NCBI GenBank assembly: GCA_029582165.1
Contig: CM055872.1
Location: forward strand, 44,774,695 to 44,838,694
Direction: 5' to 3'
Length of the DNA stretch: 64,000 bases
Source: Portulaca oleracea
Lineage: Eukaryota > Streptophyta > Magnoliopsida > Caryophyllales > Portulacaceae
How positions within the stretch are numbered: the stretch's first letter is position 1; the number at the start of each line of letters is the position of its first letter. Shown here piece by piece: positions 12,065-24,798 of the stretch. The notes beneath the pieces are model-generated. The model was not told where the DNA came from and did no database searches. It saw nothing but the letters and a program-made list of their open reading frames with translations. Position numbers and translations under genes: made by a program.

Positions 12065-13615
12065 AGCAAAGGCCTAAGTCAACTTTGGGAATTGCAATAA
12101 GATTGGGGGAGAAATTTGACAATGAATTATTAGGGTTCTTGAGCAACTAGAAAGAGAAGAAGGAAGATGAAGAATAAAAGGGGCTGGAATGATGCTCTTC
12201 TGTTTCAAAATATGAACTCAATTGATTTGGGTTTTATAGAAAAAAAAAGATCTAATAAAAAAACTTACTATAGCCAGTCACCAGGGTACTTTTGGCCCAA
12301 ATAAAAAGTTAGGTGGCAATTTTGATTAAAAAATAGTTAGGGTGACATTTTTGACCAAAATAAAAAGTTGGGTTGCACATTTAATCAAGCACTCTTATTT
12401 TGGGACAAAATAAGTTAGTTAAAATGCCAATTAAATTGGGACGAAAGGAGTAATTTCATCAAACGTTTTGATAAGTCAACCGCAAATTATTTAAAATGAT
12501 ATATTAAATTATTTATAACTTATGAAGCTAGAGTATGTCGTGTATTGTAGCTTTTGATGGTTGTAAATTAAAAGTCATTAGTAGCTATACTTGCTTCACA
12601 TAAAAACTTATTATCACTATTTATTTTTAATTCTACATTAATTTTCATAAAAATATATCAGCGTAATTAAATTCTTCATATATAGCAATTCTATTGTATT
12701 TTTGCAAATTTTGTAATCCCAGCTTTTTCTAATTATATTATAAAAAATATTAATTAATATTTTGCCCCCCTCGATATTAACTCCTGGCTTTGTCCCTGCC
12801 CACAAGTTTTGGCAAGCCAAGCTCAAGTCAAACATCTTCAAGCGCGGCAAGCCACAAGCCAAACTCAAGTCCACCCTAGATGTGGTAAGCCAAGCCTCAA
12901 GCCTTATGAGCTTGGGCTCGACTTGGCTAATTTCCACTCCTAATAAGGGGTGTCCAATTTAATACAATAGCTCAACTATATATAAAAAAAAATTAAATAA
13001 CCTATTATATATTGGGATTTGGGAGGATTATCTCTTTTAATTATATACGTAGTATAGTGATATTTAATATTAAAGTAGATATCGCTTAATTCAAGGTCTA
13101 AATCCGCCACAACCTAAAAGTTCAAGTCTATACAAAGTTGGGGGGGCATTTTTGCAAATTTCATCACTTGAAAAATCAGCAAAGATCTCAACTTTGTCAT
13201 CACTTATTTACAACCCAACTTAATTATCACTTGATATGCGCAATTAATATCATGTGATGGTCTAACCGTCTAAATCTGGACTTTCTTGTGCAACGTAACT
13301 GGTATTATCATATTGTATATTAGTATATATCACATTAAATCCTGTCAAGTGTACGATTAAGGGTACCTACGCACATACGATTCCACATGATCATCATGTG
13401 GTGTTGTCTTGAAGAGTTTTCTCTGTTTTTAGATCTCCTATAATATACAATCAAGGGTATCTTATCTTATAATAACTTTTTTCTTTGTCTTCCTTTGGTA
13501 AACTAACTGGTACAAATTAATGAGGGAATTAGATATTGCCTATGTAAAACTGTAAAAGTGCTTAGTACAGGTTATCATCCATGGGTCAATATATATTACA
13601 TACATTCGGTGGGAG
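12065..13615. other. AT-rich spacer with MITE debris
   Basis: No gene seen. Around 12290-12450 a short direct repeat (AAAATAAAAAGTT) and an end reading TTGGGACGAAAGGAGTA look like a decayed Stowaway-type MITE. About 12790-12950 carries a CAAGCC/CAAGCT-rich patch typical of transposon ends. Nothing else is recognised. Confidence 0.5.
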
Positions 13616-16600
13616 TGTAACGCCCCGGAAATTCAATTATAAAAAGTCAAAGTCAAACTAACGTTAACAGACAAAACTTAGCGGAAGACTTCAGATTCAG
13701 TTTGGGCGTCACTGCCGTATCCCCGAAGGAATACAAGGCGAGAAAGGAAAAACACAACTGTCTGCTAACGGCAACTACTAACAACTCAACAAACTTAAGA
13801 ATTCATAACGAAAACAATATAAAAGATTCAAGGACTTCTAGACTCGTCGTCCTCACTTCTAACTCCCGTCCCCAGCATTTAGATCTTCACCTGAAATCAA
13901 AACATTTCAGAAAATGAGGGGGAAAACTCAATAATGTCTACCCCTAACGTTTAAAACAATCTAAATTCATTTCAATTCATTTTGGGGAGAGAGATCGAAA
14001 CAAACATTTTATAAATCTTTAACCCTTAACTGTTTTTCCTCAACCCATCCAATTCATATTTTAATTTGCGGGCGGGATACCAAATCCCTTAAAGTAACAT
14101 CGCCTACCAAAGGCATCAAGAACATCGCCTACCAAAGGCATAAACATCGCCTACCAAAGGCATCAAGAACATCGCCTACCAAAGGCATCAAAATACTATC
14201 CTATATCAGGGAAGGAAGCCCTGATCTCCAGTCCATAACCTCGCAGTTGTTACACTGCACAACAAAGTTATCCCCGAACCCGCTTAACGTGTCCACTTGA
14301 ATTAATTAAACAATATTCAAACTCGACTCACAACTCTCAAGTCAAACCATCCCAAGTTATCAAAACCATTAATGAAACTTCGAATAAAAGACCATCCAAT
14401 TTCTCAACTCAAATAAACCAAGATCACAATCGAATCAAAAGATTATCAAAACAGATGGCCGTATTTCCACAAAAGTCCCTTTTCGGGATGCAATTCTCAA
14501 AATAGATTATAAAACATCAAAACACATTTAAAGAGCATCCCGGTGGGGATTAGAGCATAGACAATTACCTGATATACTTCACAAAGACAAAGAATTAGAA
14601 GAACACACTTGAGCTCACTAACGTCTCGCACTAACTCGGGCCTAGAATAAAAGTAATTATCTAATCAAAACACGTTCTAACGAAGTTAGTATTATCTATT
14701 AACTACCTAACCCATCCCCTAGGAACACTTAGGTTCCTAACATTTACGAAATTACACTTAACATCTCTAAGATAACACATAACATGATCATACATTAATT
14801 TCACTTAACAATTCTTTATAAATAAAAGCAAACAGAGGACAGATTATAACATTCACATAAAACGGGTCACAACTCGACTTCCCGACATCCTATGGGGCTG
14901 GTTCTGGACTTTTCGGAAACCTCAGGATGTCTACTAAAACTTCTATGTTGATGGTTAAGCCCAACTCAGTCCCGAAGGACCTCAAAAACACCCGTCTTTC
15001 CCATTGGTCCAGATCTGACAGGTTCCGGTAAAACGGTTATAACTCGGGCTATACAAATCAAACGTTCGATCCGTAAAATTCCTATGATTCCTAACATCTA
15101 AGGGAACCTCCAGTTCAAAGGGTTTAACCAAAAGGTAACTACACTAGCCGTGGAAACCCGATCTTTAGACACTAACAAAACTGTCCCGTTAACGGTAATC
15201 AATTAATTTGTAATTTCGATTCTAACTTTTACCAAACGGTCCCGGGGTTCTAATTTGGGCTCGAAACAGTAACTAGGGTCTAAGATATAAAGCCCAACCT
15301 AACTTAGGTCCAACAATTAAACTTGTAGAAGTAAACTTAATTTAGAAGACATAAAAGACCCTTTAATAACTTTAATAAAATCTAAGGTCATAAAAGAAAA
15401 TGAAAATTACTTAAAACCTAAATTACTTGACCAAGATTTTAAAGATTAAAAACATGGATTAGTTACAAATAAGTTATAACAATCAAGAAACAAGAATTAA
15501 TAACAAGAATCGAATTCCTTTTTAGTAATTTAACCAACTCACTCATTTAATCAAGAATTACACATGAAATTAATATGAATGAACCCTAAGAGAATTTAAG
15601 GAACATATGAATATTTAACTAACGATTCAAGAATTAATCTAGATAATTATACTTTAAAGATTCGTGCATACAATACTAATGTTATCTAAACCCTAACATG
15701 AATTAAACAAGAAAGAACCCTAAAAATAAAAGAACATGATATTTAACTTAATGAACAAGAAACCTAACTAATTTACAAGAATCAAGAAGACTTAGGTTTT
15801 CATGTACAAGAATCATAAAGAACTTAGCAACTTTAAACTACTAATCAAGAACCTAAGGTTTTAATAACAAGAAAACAACCTAATTCATGTAACAAACTTA
15901 ACAAGATTAATTCTTAAAGAACAATAAAGAACATAACGATTTTTATAACTAAACTATCAAGAATTTTCCTAGGTGAATAGATTTCCAAATTCGTACATAC
16001 AATAATATCGTGGTTTAACGATTCATGTAAAGAATATAACGAATATTAAAGGATCACTTTCAACCCTAACAATTAACTATTACAACCTAATTCTAATTAC
16101 AATAATAACATAAAATTACATATATCAAGTAAACAAATTACACATACAATTAGGAAAAATTTACACATAATTACAACAAGAAAAAGATTACAAATAATTT
16201 CCCTAATTACAACACTAACAATACAATAATTATAAAAACAGAATATTAATAACAATAATAATTACAAAATAAACTCAGATTAATAATAATAAAAACAAGA
16301 AAAGAAAAAGGAAAAAGAAAAGAAAGACAAGAAGGATAAAAACTTAGATAATTACGGTTAGGGTTTTAGGGTTTACGTAGGTCAGGGAAGAGGGCGGTTC
16401 TGGGCTGCGGTGGGCAGGCGTCGACGGCGGGAGGGAGTGCGTCGGAGGTCAGGGCGTCGTCGGGAGTCGTCGGAGGGGTCGGTCGACGTCGATTTTCCGA
16501 GCAACAGCCTCGAGGGTCGCTTTCTTCGATCGACGTTCCGGCGACGTCGGCGCGGTGGCGAGGGTCGCCGTGGTCGGCACACGGCGACACCCAGGGTCGC

Positions 16601-17352
16601 GGCGGCCGGCGACGATGGTGGCGGAACAAGCAGGGTTAGCGCAAGGAGAGGAAAGAGAGAAAAGAGAAAGAAAAAGGAAAAAGACCGGCGGTTACCGGCG
16701 AGGGTGGCGATGGTGCTGGTGGCGTCGGTGGTCGGGAGGCGACGCTGGCGATGGTGACGGTGGTCGTCGTCCGGTGGTGGCGGCTGGTTTGCGTCGGTCG
16801 AGCAGAGGGAGGGGGAAAGAGAAAGTGAAACAGAGGGAGAGAGAGGGTCGGTTGCGGTGGTGGTTCCGGCGAGGCTGCGGCGGTTGCCTGGTGGTGGTGG
16901 CGCGGCTGGCCGAGGGAAGAGCAGGGGGGAAGAGAGAGAGAGAGCTAGGGTTTGAGGGAGGGGTTATTAGGGTTTAGGGTTTGAGAGGGGGAGGAGAGGT
17001 GTATATATATTAACACCCATAATTAGGCCCAATTAACCCAACTAATCCTAACCCAACCCATTTAACAAATAAAACTGATTTTCTTTCAAAAACCCAATAA
17101 TTTTAATAATAGTAATAATAATATTAATTTTAATAATCATATAATCGCATAACAAATAATATTCACGTAATTATTCACATAATAATATTAACTAGCATAA
17201 ATTACTAATCTACCCTTGTTAGTCCCTCAACGGTCCTACGAGCTCAAGCGTTAGCATAAATAAACACATTACGAACAACAGTAAATAACGAAGTCAACCT
17301 ATTTTATTAACGACGTCACGGTCAACATCGTTGGATTTTTCGGGGTTTTACA
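13616..17352 (-). mobile_element. 3' LTR of Tekay/Del-like Ty3 element
   Basis: On the minus strand the LTR starts TGTAAAACCCCG (17352) and ends CGGGGCGTTACA (13616), 3737 bp. Orientation is set by the adjoining internal sequence at 17353 and by a TATA-rich U3 end (about 17000-17010) followed by a GC-rich, CTCTCT-bearing leader (about 16370-16960). Long LTRs of this kind are typical of Tekay/Del chromoviruses. The GC-rich leader gives spurious Arg-rich reading frames on both strands. Confidence 0.75.
14096..14190. repeat. Four tandem copies of a 23-25-bp repeat
   Basis: AACATCGCCTACCAAAGGCA is repeated four times within the LTR, with small length differences between copies. Confidence 0.95.
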
Positions 17353-17475
17353 TCATTACCTTCTTAAAAGAAGTTTCGTCCTCGAAACTTAAACTTAAAC
17401 TTAACCCTAACGGTCCGGTAAGGAAACTAACGGTTTCTTTTCTCCCAAAACTCGAGGTTCTACAGGGAGCATGTG
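17353..17475 (-). mobile_element. 3' internal stub of the Tekay-like element
   Basis: Read on the minus strand, this ends in TTTCGAGGACGAAACTTC and a purine tract just before the LTR. That signature marks the end of pol and the polypurine tract of Tekay-type chromoviruses. The rest of the element is missing, so it was truncated here. Confidence 0.65.
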
Positions 17476-17521
17476 CTTCAAATATTTGTGAGTGAATAAT
17501 CATCATGATCAGAGTGAACTA

Positions 17522-17742
17522 CTCCCTCCGTCCCAAATTAATTGACATTTTTACTAAATTTTGACCGTCAATTATTCACAAATTATAATTAATGAGTTAC
17601 AATATTAAATTACCTCAATTATAATTTTGAGTAAAGTATCTTTCTAATGACGGTAAGTTCATATTGTAATTCATCATGATTTGTGAGTAATTAACGGTCA
17701 AAATTTTGTCAAAGTTGTCAATTAATTTAGGACGGAGAGAAT
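17522..17742. mobile_element. Stowaway-like MITE
   Basis: Terminal inverted repeats CTCCCTCCGTCCCAAATTAA and its near inverse, flanked by TA (17520-17521 and 17743-17744). Length is 221 bp with no coding capacity. Confidence 0.85.
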
Positions 17743-17744
17743 AC

Positions 17745-18906
17745 CTAATATATGTGGATGAATAACGTAATTTATGTGGGTGAATAATCATAATAGTTAG
17801 AGCATATACTCCGGGTGCATCTAATAAATTGCATCCATGAGTACATGAACATTCGATCTACTTTTTTTGATGATTGGTAACTTCATTGGAATGTGACTAC
17901 ACAACAGTATCACAGGCTAGCTCTTAAGAAACTTAAGAAGACACTCTTGAATAATGTGTTGGATTGTAGCGACCCTTTTGAGTTGAGAACTTTAAAGTAC
18001 TCCTGAACTTCTATGTTCCAGAGTTTTTATCTTTAAACGATTTTGCGGTCTATTGAATAAACTTTAACGCAAGTGTGAATCGGTACTAGAAAATACTTCA
18101 AGATGCGGAAGCGAATCGGCTTGCCGAGATGTTGTTCCACGAATAAGGTTCTTCGCGTTTTGGTTCCAAGCATATACCGGTGGGTACCCAATATTGAGTC
18201 ATCGAGCATTCACACCCCAAACCTTTATCTAAATTGACTACAATTTACTGAGAGAGAAGAAATATAATGAAAAACAAATTTCTTTCATCAAACGAAAAAT
18301 GTCTCTCACAAGACATATATATAGGTTTACTCAGTTTAGAATAACTGTCATTGGATAAGAGTTTTCATTCTTATCCATTTATGTGGTTGTAATCTATTAA
18401 CATCCACTAATAACAGCGATTGTATCTAACCACCACCCTCTAGTATACCCAAGAATCCATCTCATGAAACCATGTTACATCCAACACCTCACAAATAGGT
18501 AAACCAATCGAAAAGATTATCTGAAACAGGCCATAGTGAATACGATCATGAATTGGATAATGACGTAACATATATTGGATAAGATAAATATGATTAAAAA
18601 GCAAATAAAGAACATAATCAATAGAATTAGAGGAGCCACAATAAATAAAACAACAGCTAACCATCAAAGACAAAGAGATAATGTTACATTGTACTTAATA
18701 AATTTCTTTAAAAATCGCAAACAACATGCCTCCAAACACCAATCGCGGGTCTGGCACCATGTATATAAATATATGAACAAAATCATAATATACCAATCTT
18801 ACAAATAAGTTAGAATTCTAACTTAATTGTAAGTATATATACTCATGCCAAAAAAATGTAACATGAGGCATATATACATAGACATGTCCTTAGTTAGGGT
18901 TGGCAT
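17745..18906. other. Unassigned spacer downstream of the polygalacturonase
   Basis: No gene seen. About 18000-18770 looks like old repeat sequence of unknown family. The 3' UTR of the polygalacturonase would fall just below 18907. Confidence 0.4.
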
Positions 18907-20042
18907 TTACAAGCAACTAGGGTTAACCAACCCATATTTAGACCCACCGACGTTGCGACAAATCGAGGTGGCTGGCTTCTTATTATAGGTTAGCATCACA
19001 TTCTCCATTCTTATGTCTGTACAATGATGTGTCGAGCTACAGTCAAATTTTACTGCTACCGGCGTTGCCGATGATCCATGAATGTCTACATATCTTACAG
19101 TGGATACACTCACTCCAGACACCTGTTTTTGGAGATGAAATTAACATATATAATGCACAATATTACTTACTTGAATAAGTAGCGTTAGTAATAGCAAAAT
19201 TACTAGGTTCCCTTTCTTTAAAAATACAGATATTCTACTCTATGATTTGTCTTTTTCAATTTCATAATGTGCTTGTAGCTAGCCGCTCTATATTACTGAT
19301 TGTTTTTAAAGCATGCCTATATCTGAATTCCACATATCGTCTTCAAATATATTTTTCTTGGAAATTTGTTATTTTTACGCTTTTCTTAAAATTAAAAAAG
19401 AGAAACAAAAAGAACATGTAAGAATTGGTTGAGATTGTTTACCCTTCCAGGGCAACCCCTTTCACCAGGGCAGTAATTTTGATCGATGATGATGGGATTC
19501 TGAGCATTCACCATTGTGATATGTTGGAAAAGCACGTCCCTCACATAGCCATTGCTAGGCCTCCCCCATGACTTGATTCGAACTCCATTCTGAGTACCCG
19601 TGAAGGTTGCCCTGTTCACTGTTATGTTTTGTACTCCCTGCTCATTTGCGTCTCTTCCGAGGCTTCCAATGCTGCCAACATTCAACCATTACAAACATCA
19701 TAAGTTAAGTAGATCTTACTTGTATATGTATCAAGTTTTATCTTGACCGTTAGTTTTTTTTAGTCAACATAAAATTATAAAATATATTTCTTTAAATTTA
19801 GTTTATTTTTTTAAAACATAAATATTTTTCTAAATATTTTTGTTTACTATGCTAAAACTTAGAGATAAGATATTTAATTTTAAAAAAATTGTCAAATTTT
19901 TTTAGTTAAGAAAATAAATTCTATAATGTTGTATTAAATTAAAAAATGAATAGTGAAGATAAAAGTTGACATGTATGTGTATAAAATATTTTTTCATTGA
20001 GATGGTTGTCATGGTTGACAATCATTATAAGTTTTTCATATA

Positions 20043-20083
<41 letters not shown>

Positions 20084-22960
20084 AAAAAATAGTAATAATA
20101 AATGTATAAGCTGTTTGTATTTTCATATATATTTTTCAGTGTAGTATTGTTGCAGTGATCCTTCACTTATTTACTCGATGCAAAAATAAATAATAAAATA
20201 GTAACAATAAATGTATAAGCGGTTTGTAATACATTTTCCAAAAGATTTTTAGATTCTAATATATTTTGTTTAAAGGTTATAAACAATACTGCACGATACA
20301 ATATTCTCGTATGATCGATCATCGATGTACGGTACTTTCACGGTGTTATATTTTTAACAGAATTGTAGGCCAAATTTTAGTGGATAATCGTCCAAAATAC
20401 GCTGGTGTGGCTTGTGTACAACATCCACCCAAAATAGAATATTTTATGGTACAAGAAAACCATATAATTCATATATTAACATGAACCTCCTCTTTTTGGA
20501 GCAAAGATAATAATAAATACTAGCTATATACCCGCTCCGTTTTTTTATCTGTTATTTACTGTTTTCAGTGTCAATTTTTAATCAATAAATTTTTATATAA
20601 AAGTTTTATAAAAAATTATAATATCATACTTTTTTAATAATATTTTTTATTACGAGTCTAATGACATTAATTTTATATGATGAATAATTATATAAATTAA
20701 GATACAAAATACGACTAAATGGGCCTTATATTTTGGTGTAATAATTTTAAGGACCCTATTTTATGATAAATAATTGTTGGGTGACATTATTTTTGATGTA
20801 AATATTTAGGGGTGACATTCCGGCCAATTTCCGGCAAAAAATGGCACGAAATAGTAGGTTTTTATGTTTAGGTGTGTTTATTATGTTAAGAGATTTACTT
20901 GTATATGTTAAAGTTAAGTATATACTCCAATTTAAAACACGCATAAACATAAAAATTCACCCAATTTTTGGCTGGAAATTGGTCGGAATGTCACCCCTAA
21001 ATATTTACATCAAAAATAATGTCACCCAATAATTATTTATCATGAAATAGGACCCTTAAAATTATTACACCAAAATATGAGACCCCTTTAATCGATTTTT
21101 GAATTAAGATATTGACGGTCAAAATTCTTTTAACATAATTTCCTAAGCGACAGATAAATAGAAACGGAGAAACGGAGGTAGGTACCTGATACCATGACCA
21201 GGTCCACAGTTGATCTTCTCCATCCACATATTGGAAGTACCAGGGCCAATGGAGATACAATCATCCCCAGTACGAATCTTTGTGTTTAGGATAGTGACAG
21301 CAGTGGAAGACTGTACGTGGATGCCATCCGTGTTAGGGCTTGAACCCAATGCAGATACTGTCACCCCTTGCATTTTCACGTTCTTACAACCATTCACTGA
21401 TATGTGAAACATTTGAGAATTTAACGATGTCAATCCCTTTATCACCACGTTCATCGCATTTGTGAACCCAATGTTCTGCATTCGTACAACATTCATTAAT
21501 AATCTTCACACACCATGTCATTATTAAATAGATAATAGATCCAGTCAACACAAAGCTCTGCTGCACAATATTCCTGGTTTTTTGGCTCAAAAATAATCTC
21601 AAGTCAGATAAGAGTGGCTGAAAATAATCCAAACTGATTTTTTGGCTGAAAATGTGCCAAACTTTTAATCTATTTGCTCTTGAAGAGTTCGGACTTGACT
21701 GGAAATAATATAAACGGACTGAACCAGATATTAACCCACTGGGTCGTTGAATTTTTTTAAGGGTGCATGTCAAGTCAGCTTTACGATGTATGAATTCAAT
21801 TTTGGTTAAATCAGAGTAAATAGGTAAAAAATTCGGCACATTCTCAGCCAAAAAGTTTGAATTATTTTCAACCACTCACCTCTGACTTCGGATTATTTTG
21901 AACCCAAAGTAAATGATTTCATTATAACTATATATTTTGCAATGCATGTAATCCTATTTTATGAAACTAAGGGCATGTTTGGAGAGAAAAATGGAATGGA
22001 ATGGATATGAAATTAGATATCTAGAGGGTTGGGAATGAAATTTGATTCCAAAATAGAAAGTGTTTGGTGAGAGAAGGAAATGGAATAAGGCAAGGGTTCT
22101 AATTCCACCCTTTTGATACCCCATATATGGGAGGGTTCTAATTCCACCCTTTTGAGGGGGATTAGAAACCTGGGGGTTTCCCAATCCCATTCCAGAAATG
22201 CTTCACCAAACACCAAGAAAAGGAATTGGATACCTATCCCACCCTTATTCCATTCCATTTTTCTCTCCAAACAGGTAAATGACTTCCGTTACACTGTAAT
22301 GCTGTAATTTGGCAAAACTATATTATTTTTCAAATTTATGAACAGACTAATACCTTGATGACTAAGGTCCTATTCGGCAAATTTAGTGTTTTGATAGCAG
22401 ATAGCGGTTTATATAGCGTATAGCGGTTTAAATAGCGGATAGCGGTTTAAGTAGTGGATAACAGATGACTGTTCAAATAAGAATTGTGTTCGGTAAATTT
22501 AGCAGTTCAATTAACAGATTAATGTGAATTGACATAAAAAGGTATCAATAATTTCCAAAGATAAAATTTACAAAGGGTATTTTTTGACCGAAAAATATGA
22601 AACGCTACTCCAAACGCTAAACGTTAACATTATTAGTGTTTCACAAAACGCTCCTTAAAATGCTAAACGCTCCTCAAAACGCTAGCTTACCGAACGCTAA
22701 TATTTATGCAATTAGAGTTTTGACTTGATCAATACACTAAACGCTACGTCAAACGCTATTTCCGAACACGGCCTAATTAATTGTAGGTCAGAGACGATAA
22801 AATGTTAAGTGATAAATAGGGGTATCTTTATACAATTTCTATGTATATTGTTATATAAATACAAAATTTAGTTATATCATTTTTTTAATTTAATAGATAA
22901 TGGCAATTTTTAGACCCTATGACAAGACAATATCCAAAACCCATATTTTTTTATCTTGGA

Positions 22961-23012
<52 letters not shown>

Positions 23013-23763
23013 TTCTGTACATGTTTTCCTATTTGATTGATAGTACTTGAAACTTAAAAAGTAAAATAAAATTTGTAATCCGGGTGGTGAAGTTGAATTT
23101 GGTAAAGGATCCAAAACTTTCTCCTTAAACCTATACCTGCAATGGGTTATACACATATACACATGTATCTGCTTACCTAAACGCGAGTTCAACGCCAACA
23201 CCCTTACACAAGCAGCAACAACAAACAATGGGTAAAAAAAAAATTAAAGTTGGAAAAAAGGAAATTAAATAAACACTTACCGTAGCTCCGGTCGGACATC
23301 CACCCCTAGCAGCATGTTTACACGCCCACAACCTCGACCCCTGTCCGTCGAAAATCCCGCCGGAGATCGTCACCCCGGTGACATCCCTGAACATGATCCA
23401 CGTCCCGGCATTCCCGAGCACCCGAAAATCATCAGGAGCCAAAAGTGTGCCTCTGATGACGAAGTTGACCCCTCTGCTCCGGCACTTGATCCCGGAGAAG
23501 GTGATCGGCCTCCGGATCATGAACTTTCCGGGGGGGACTTGGATGGTGGGCCGGCCCGACGAGGAACACGCCAGGGCCCACGCTGTCAGGAAGGCCCCGC
23601 TCGAGTCGGTGTACCCGTCGGCCCGAGCCCCCAGTGAAGCCACATTGTATGTCTTGCTGGAGGATTTAGCTGATGAGGTTAGGGTTAGGCATGACAGGAG
23701 GAAGAGGAAGAAGGAGAGGAGAAGTGGCACAGTTGGGGTCCTCATGTTTTCTGTTTGTTTCAA
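18907..23763 (-). CDS. Polygalacturonase (GH28), four exons
   Basis: A secreted glycoside hydrolase family 28 enzyme that cleaves homogalacturonan of pectin in the wall. Exons are 23763-23281, 21475-21186, 19671-19443 and 19122-18907 (stop TAA); all introns are GT-AG and the phases join cleanly to give 405 residues, the usual family length. A signal peptide follows the second in-frame Met (23745, MRTPTVPLLLSFFLFLLSCL), so either 23763 or 23745 may be the start. Catalytic motifs are all present: NTDG at about 209-212, GDDC at 231-234, GHG at 254-256 and RIK at 289-291. Introns 1 and 2 are full of MITEs but no exon is broken, so the gene looks functional. The tissue and exact PG clade cannot be told from sequence. 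Confidence 0.92.
20038..20082. repeat. (TA)n microsatellite in intron 2
   Basis: A TA run in the second intron of the polygalacturonase, next to A-rich sequence. Confidence 0.85.
20531..21178. mobile_element. Stowaway-like MITE in PG intron 2, carrying a nested MITE
   Basis: Ends CTCCGTTTTTTTATCTGTTA (from about 20535) and, inverted, TAACAGATAAA-like sequence before CGGAGAAACGGAG, flanked by TA at 20529-20530 and 21179-21180. The right end is 7 nt inside the intron, next to the exon 2 donor. A second element (20719-21088) is inserted in it. Confidence 0.7.
20719..21088. mobile_element. MITE with about 110-bp inverted repeats, nested in a Stowaway
   Basis: Both ends carry TATTTTGGTGTAATAATTTT and continue, inverted, through GGGTGACATTATTTTTGATG for roughly 110 bp. 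A TAA at 20716-20718 and 21089-21091 would fit a PIF/Harbinger target duplication, but the outermost bases are imperfect. Confidence 0.65.
21575..21910. mobile_element. Foldback MITE in PG intron 1
   Basis: Long imperfect inverted ends (GGCTGAAAATAATCCAAACT on the left, the inverse of a close variant on the right). It is related in its end motif to the foldback element at 25101-25443. No coding capacity. Confidence 0.65.
21971..22275. mobile_element. Tourist-like MITE in PG intron 1
   Basis: Terminal inverted repeats share TGTTTGGAGAGAAAAATGGA and continue with ATGGAAT; the target duplication TAA is at 21968-21970 and 22276-22278, as for PIF/Harbinger derivatives. Confidence 0.8.
22366..22773. 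mobile_element. PIF/Harbinger-like MITE in PG intron 1
   Basis: Ends GGTCCTATTCGG and (inverted) GGCCGTGTTCGG with TAA duplications at 22363-22365 and 22774-22776. The interior repeats AGCGGTTTA and its variants. Confidence 0.65.
22961..23012. repeat. (TAA)n microsatellite in PG intron 1
   Basis: About 17 uninterrupted AAT/TAA trinucleotides. Confidence 0.95.
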
Positions 23764-23823
23764 TGGGAAGATTGGGTTCTGATGCTTGGTACTTGATCGC
23801 CGGGGTTTTGGAAAAAGGCCGGC

Positions 23824-23831
23824 TATTTATA
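23824..23831 (-). promoter_or_regulatory. TATA box of the polygalacturonase gene
   Basis: TATAAATA on the minus strand lies about 61 bp before the first in-frame ATG (23763), a normal spacing for a plant core promoter with a short leader. Confidence 0.6.
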
Positions 23832-24246
23832 AGCTTTTCAAGGTTAATTTGTAGGAGGTCCCTTATTGAATGTTATTTTAACTCATTTTATAAGTTCAAT
23901 GTCCCTAGAAAATTGAGTAAAAAAATTTACGTTTGGGCAAGTATTCTCCTTTCACTTAGCAATGATTGTTCACATCTTAAGTAATGTTTAAACTTTCAAT
24001 GCATCATTAATAAGGGCAATGTGGGTATTTTAATCATTGAAATTGTAAAATTGACAAATAAAAAAGGACAAGGTAGTTAGAAAATTTGACACTTAGGGAC
24101 GGAGGTAGTATCTTTTATGTTCATCACGTTTAAATATCAAATCCTCCTCATATTTTTAAATTAATATTTTTCCCCTTCACCTTTTGAATCAATTTCATTT
24201 AGTAATTTTACGATGAATATGTAATTAGTGATGAAATTAAAATCGA
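23832..24246. other. Upstream region of the polygalacturonase
   Basis: AT-rich, no gene and no repeat that I recognise. It should contain the promoter-proximal elements of the minus-strand gene; no specific cis motif is claimed. Confidence 0.4.
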
Positions 24247-24798
24247 TTTTTGAATGTTAATATACTGAATTTTTAGGATATTGGACAATAATGCACTGAA
24301 CTTTGACCTTGGACAATAATATATTATACTTTAGGAGGTGTTGGGCAATAATGCACCCAGAACGATTTCGACAGTGGATGACTCGGTGACAATCCTACGT
24401 AGCAGGTGGAAGAGATGAATTGGTCAAAAAATTTTAAATATATGTCATGTCAGCTAATCCACACATGCAAAGGAAGTCAACTTTGAAAAGGGTAAAAAAA
24501 ACATAAAATCACCATAGCTTAAAAGTGTTTTCCCCAGAGATTGTTGTTATTGTTATATAAAATTACCTTTGCTTATGTCGATTAGTTGACATGTCATAAA
24601 TTTAAATATTTTTTATCTCATTCATCTTCTCGGCTTGCCACGTAGGATTATCTCCAAGTCAGCCACCGCCGAAATTGTTCCGGATGCATTATTGTCCAAC
24701 ACTTCTCAAAGTACATTGTATTATTGTCCAACGTTAAAGCTTAATACATTAATTGTTGTCTAATAACCCAAAAAGTTTAGTATATTAGCATCCCAAAA
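24247..24798. mobile_element. Long-TIR foldback element (MULE-like), copy 1
   Basis: About 230-bp imperfect inverted repeats carrying GGACAATAATGCACTGAACT, ATCCTACGT and GACATGTCA motifs. Possible 9-bp duplications TAAAATCGA and TCAAATCAA match at 7 of 9 positions, which suggests a Mutator-type insertion. A second copy is at 51275-51790. Confidence 0.7.

Noticed and set aside
14096..14190. CRISPR-like array
   Set aside because: The four repeats are directly adjacent without unique spacers and lie in an LTR of a plant genome.
16366..16977. Arg/Gly-rich frames on both strands
   Set aside because: They come from the GC-rich leader of a Tekay-like LTR; low-complexity composition keeps several frames open at once.
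18440..18673. Minus-strand 77-codon frame
   Set aside because: The part IHYGLFQIIFSIGLPICEVL looks protein-like but I cannot link it to a family, and it overlaps repeat-like sequence.
23314..23984. Plus-strand frames over the polygalacturonase first exon
   Set aside because: Antisense to a convincing coding exon; no homology of their own.
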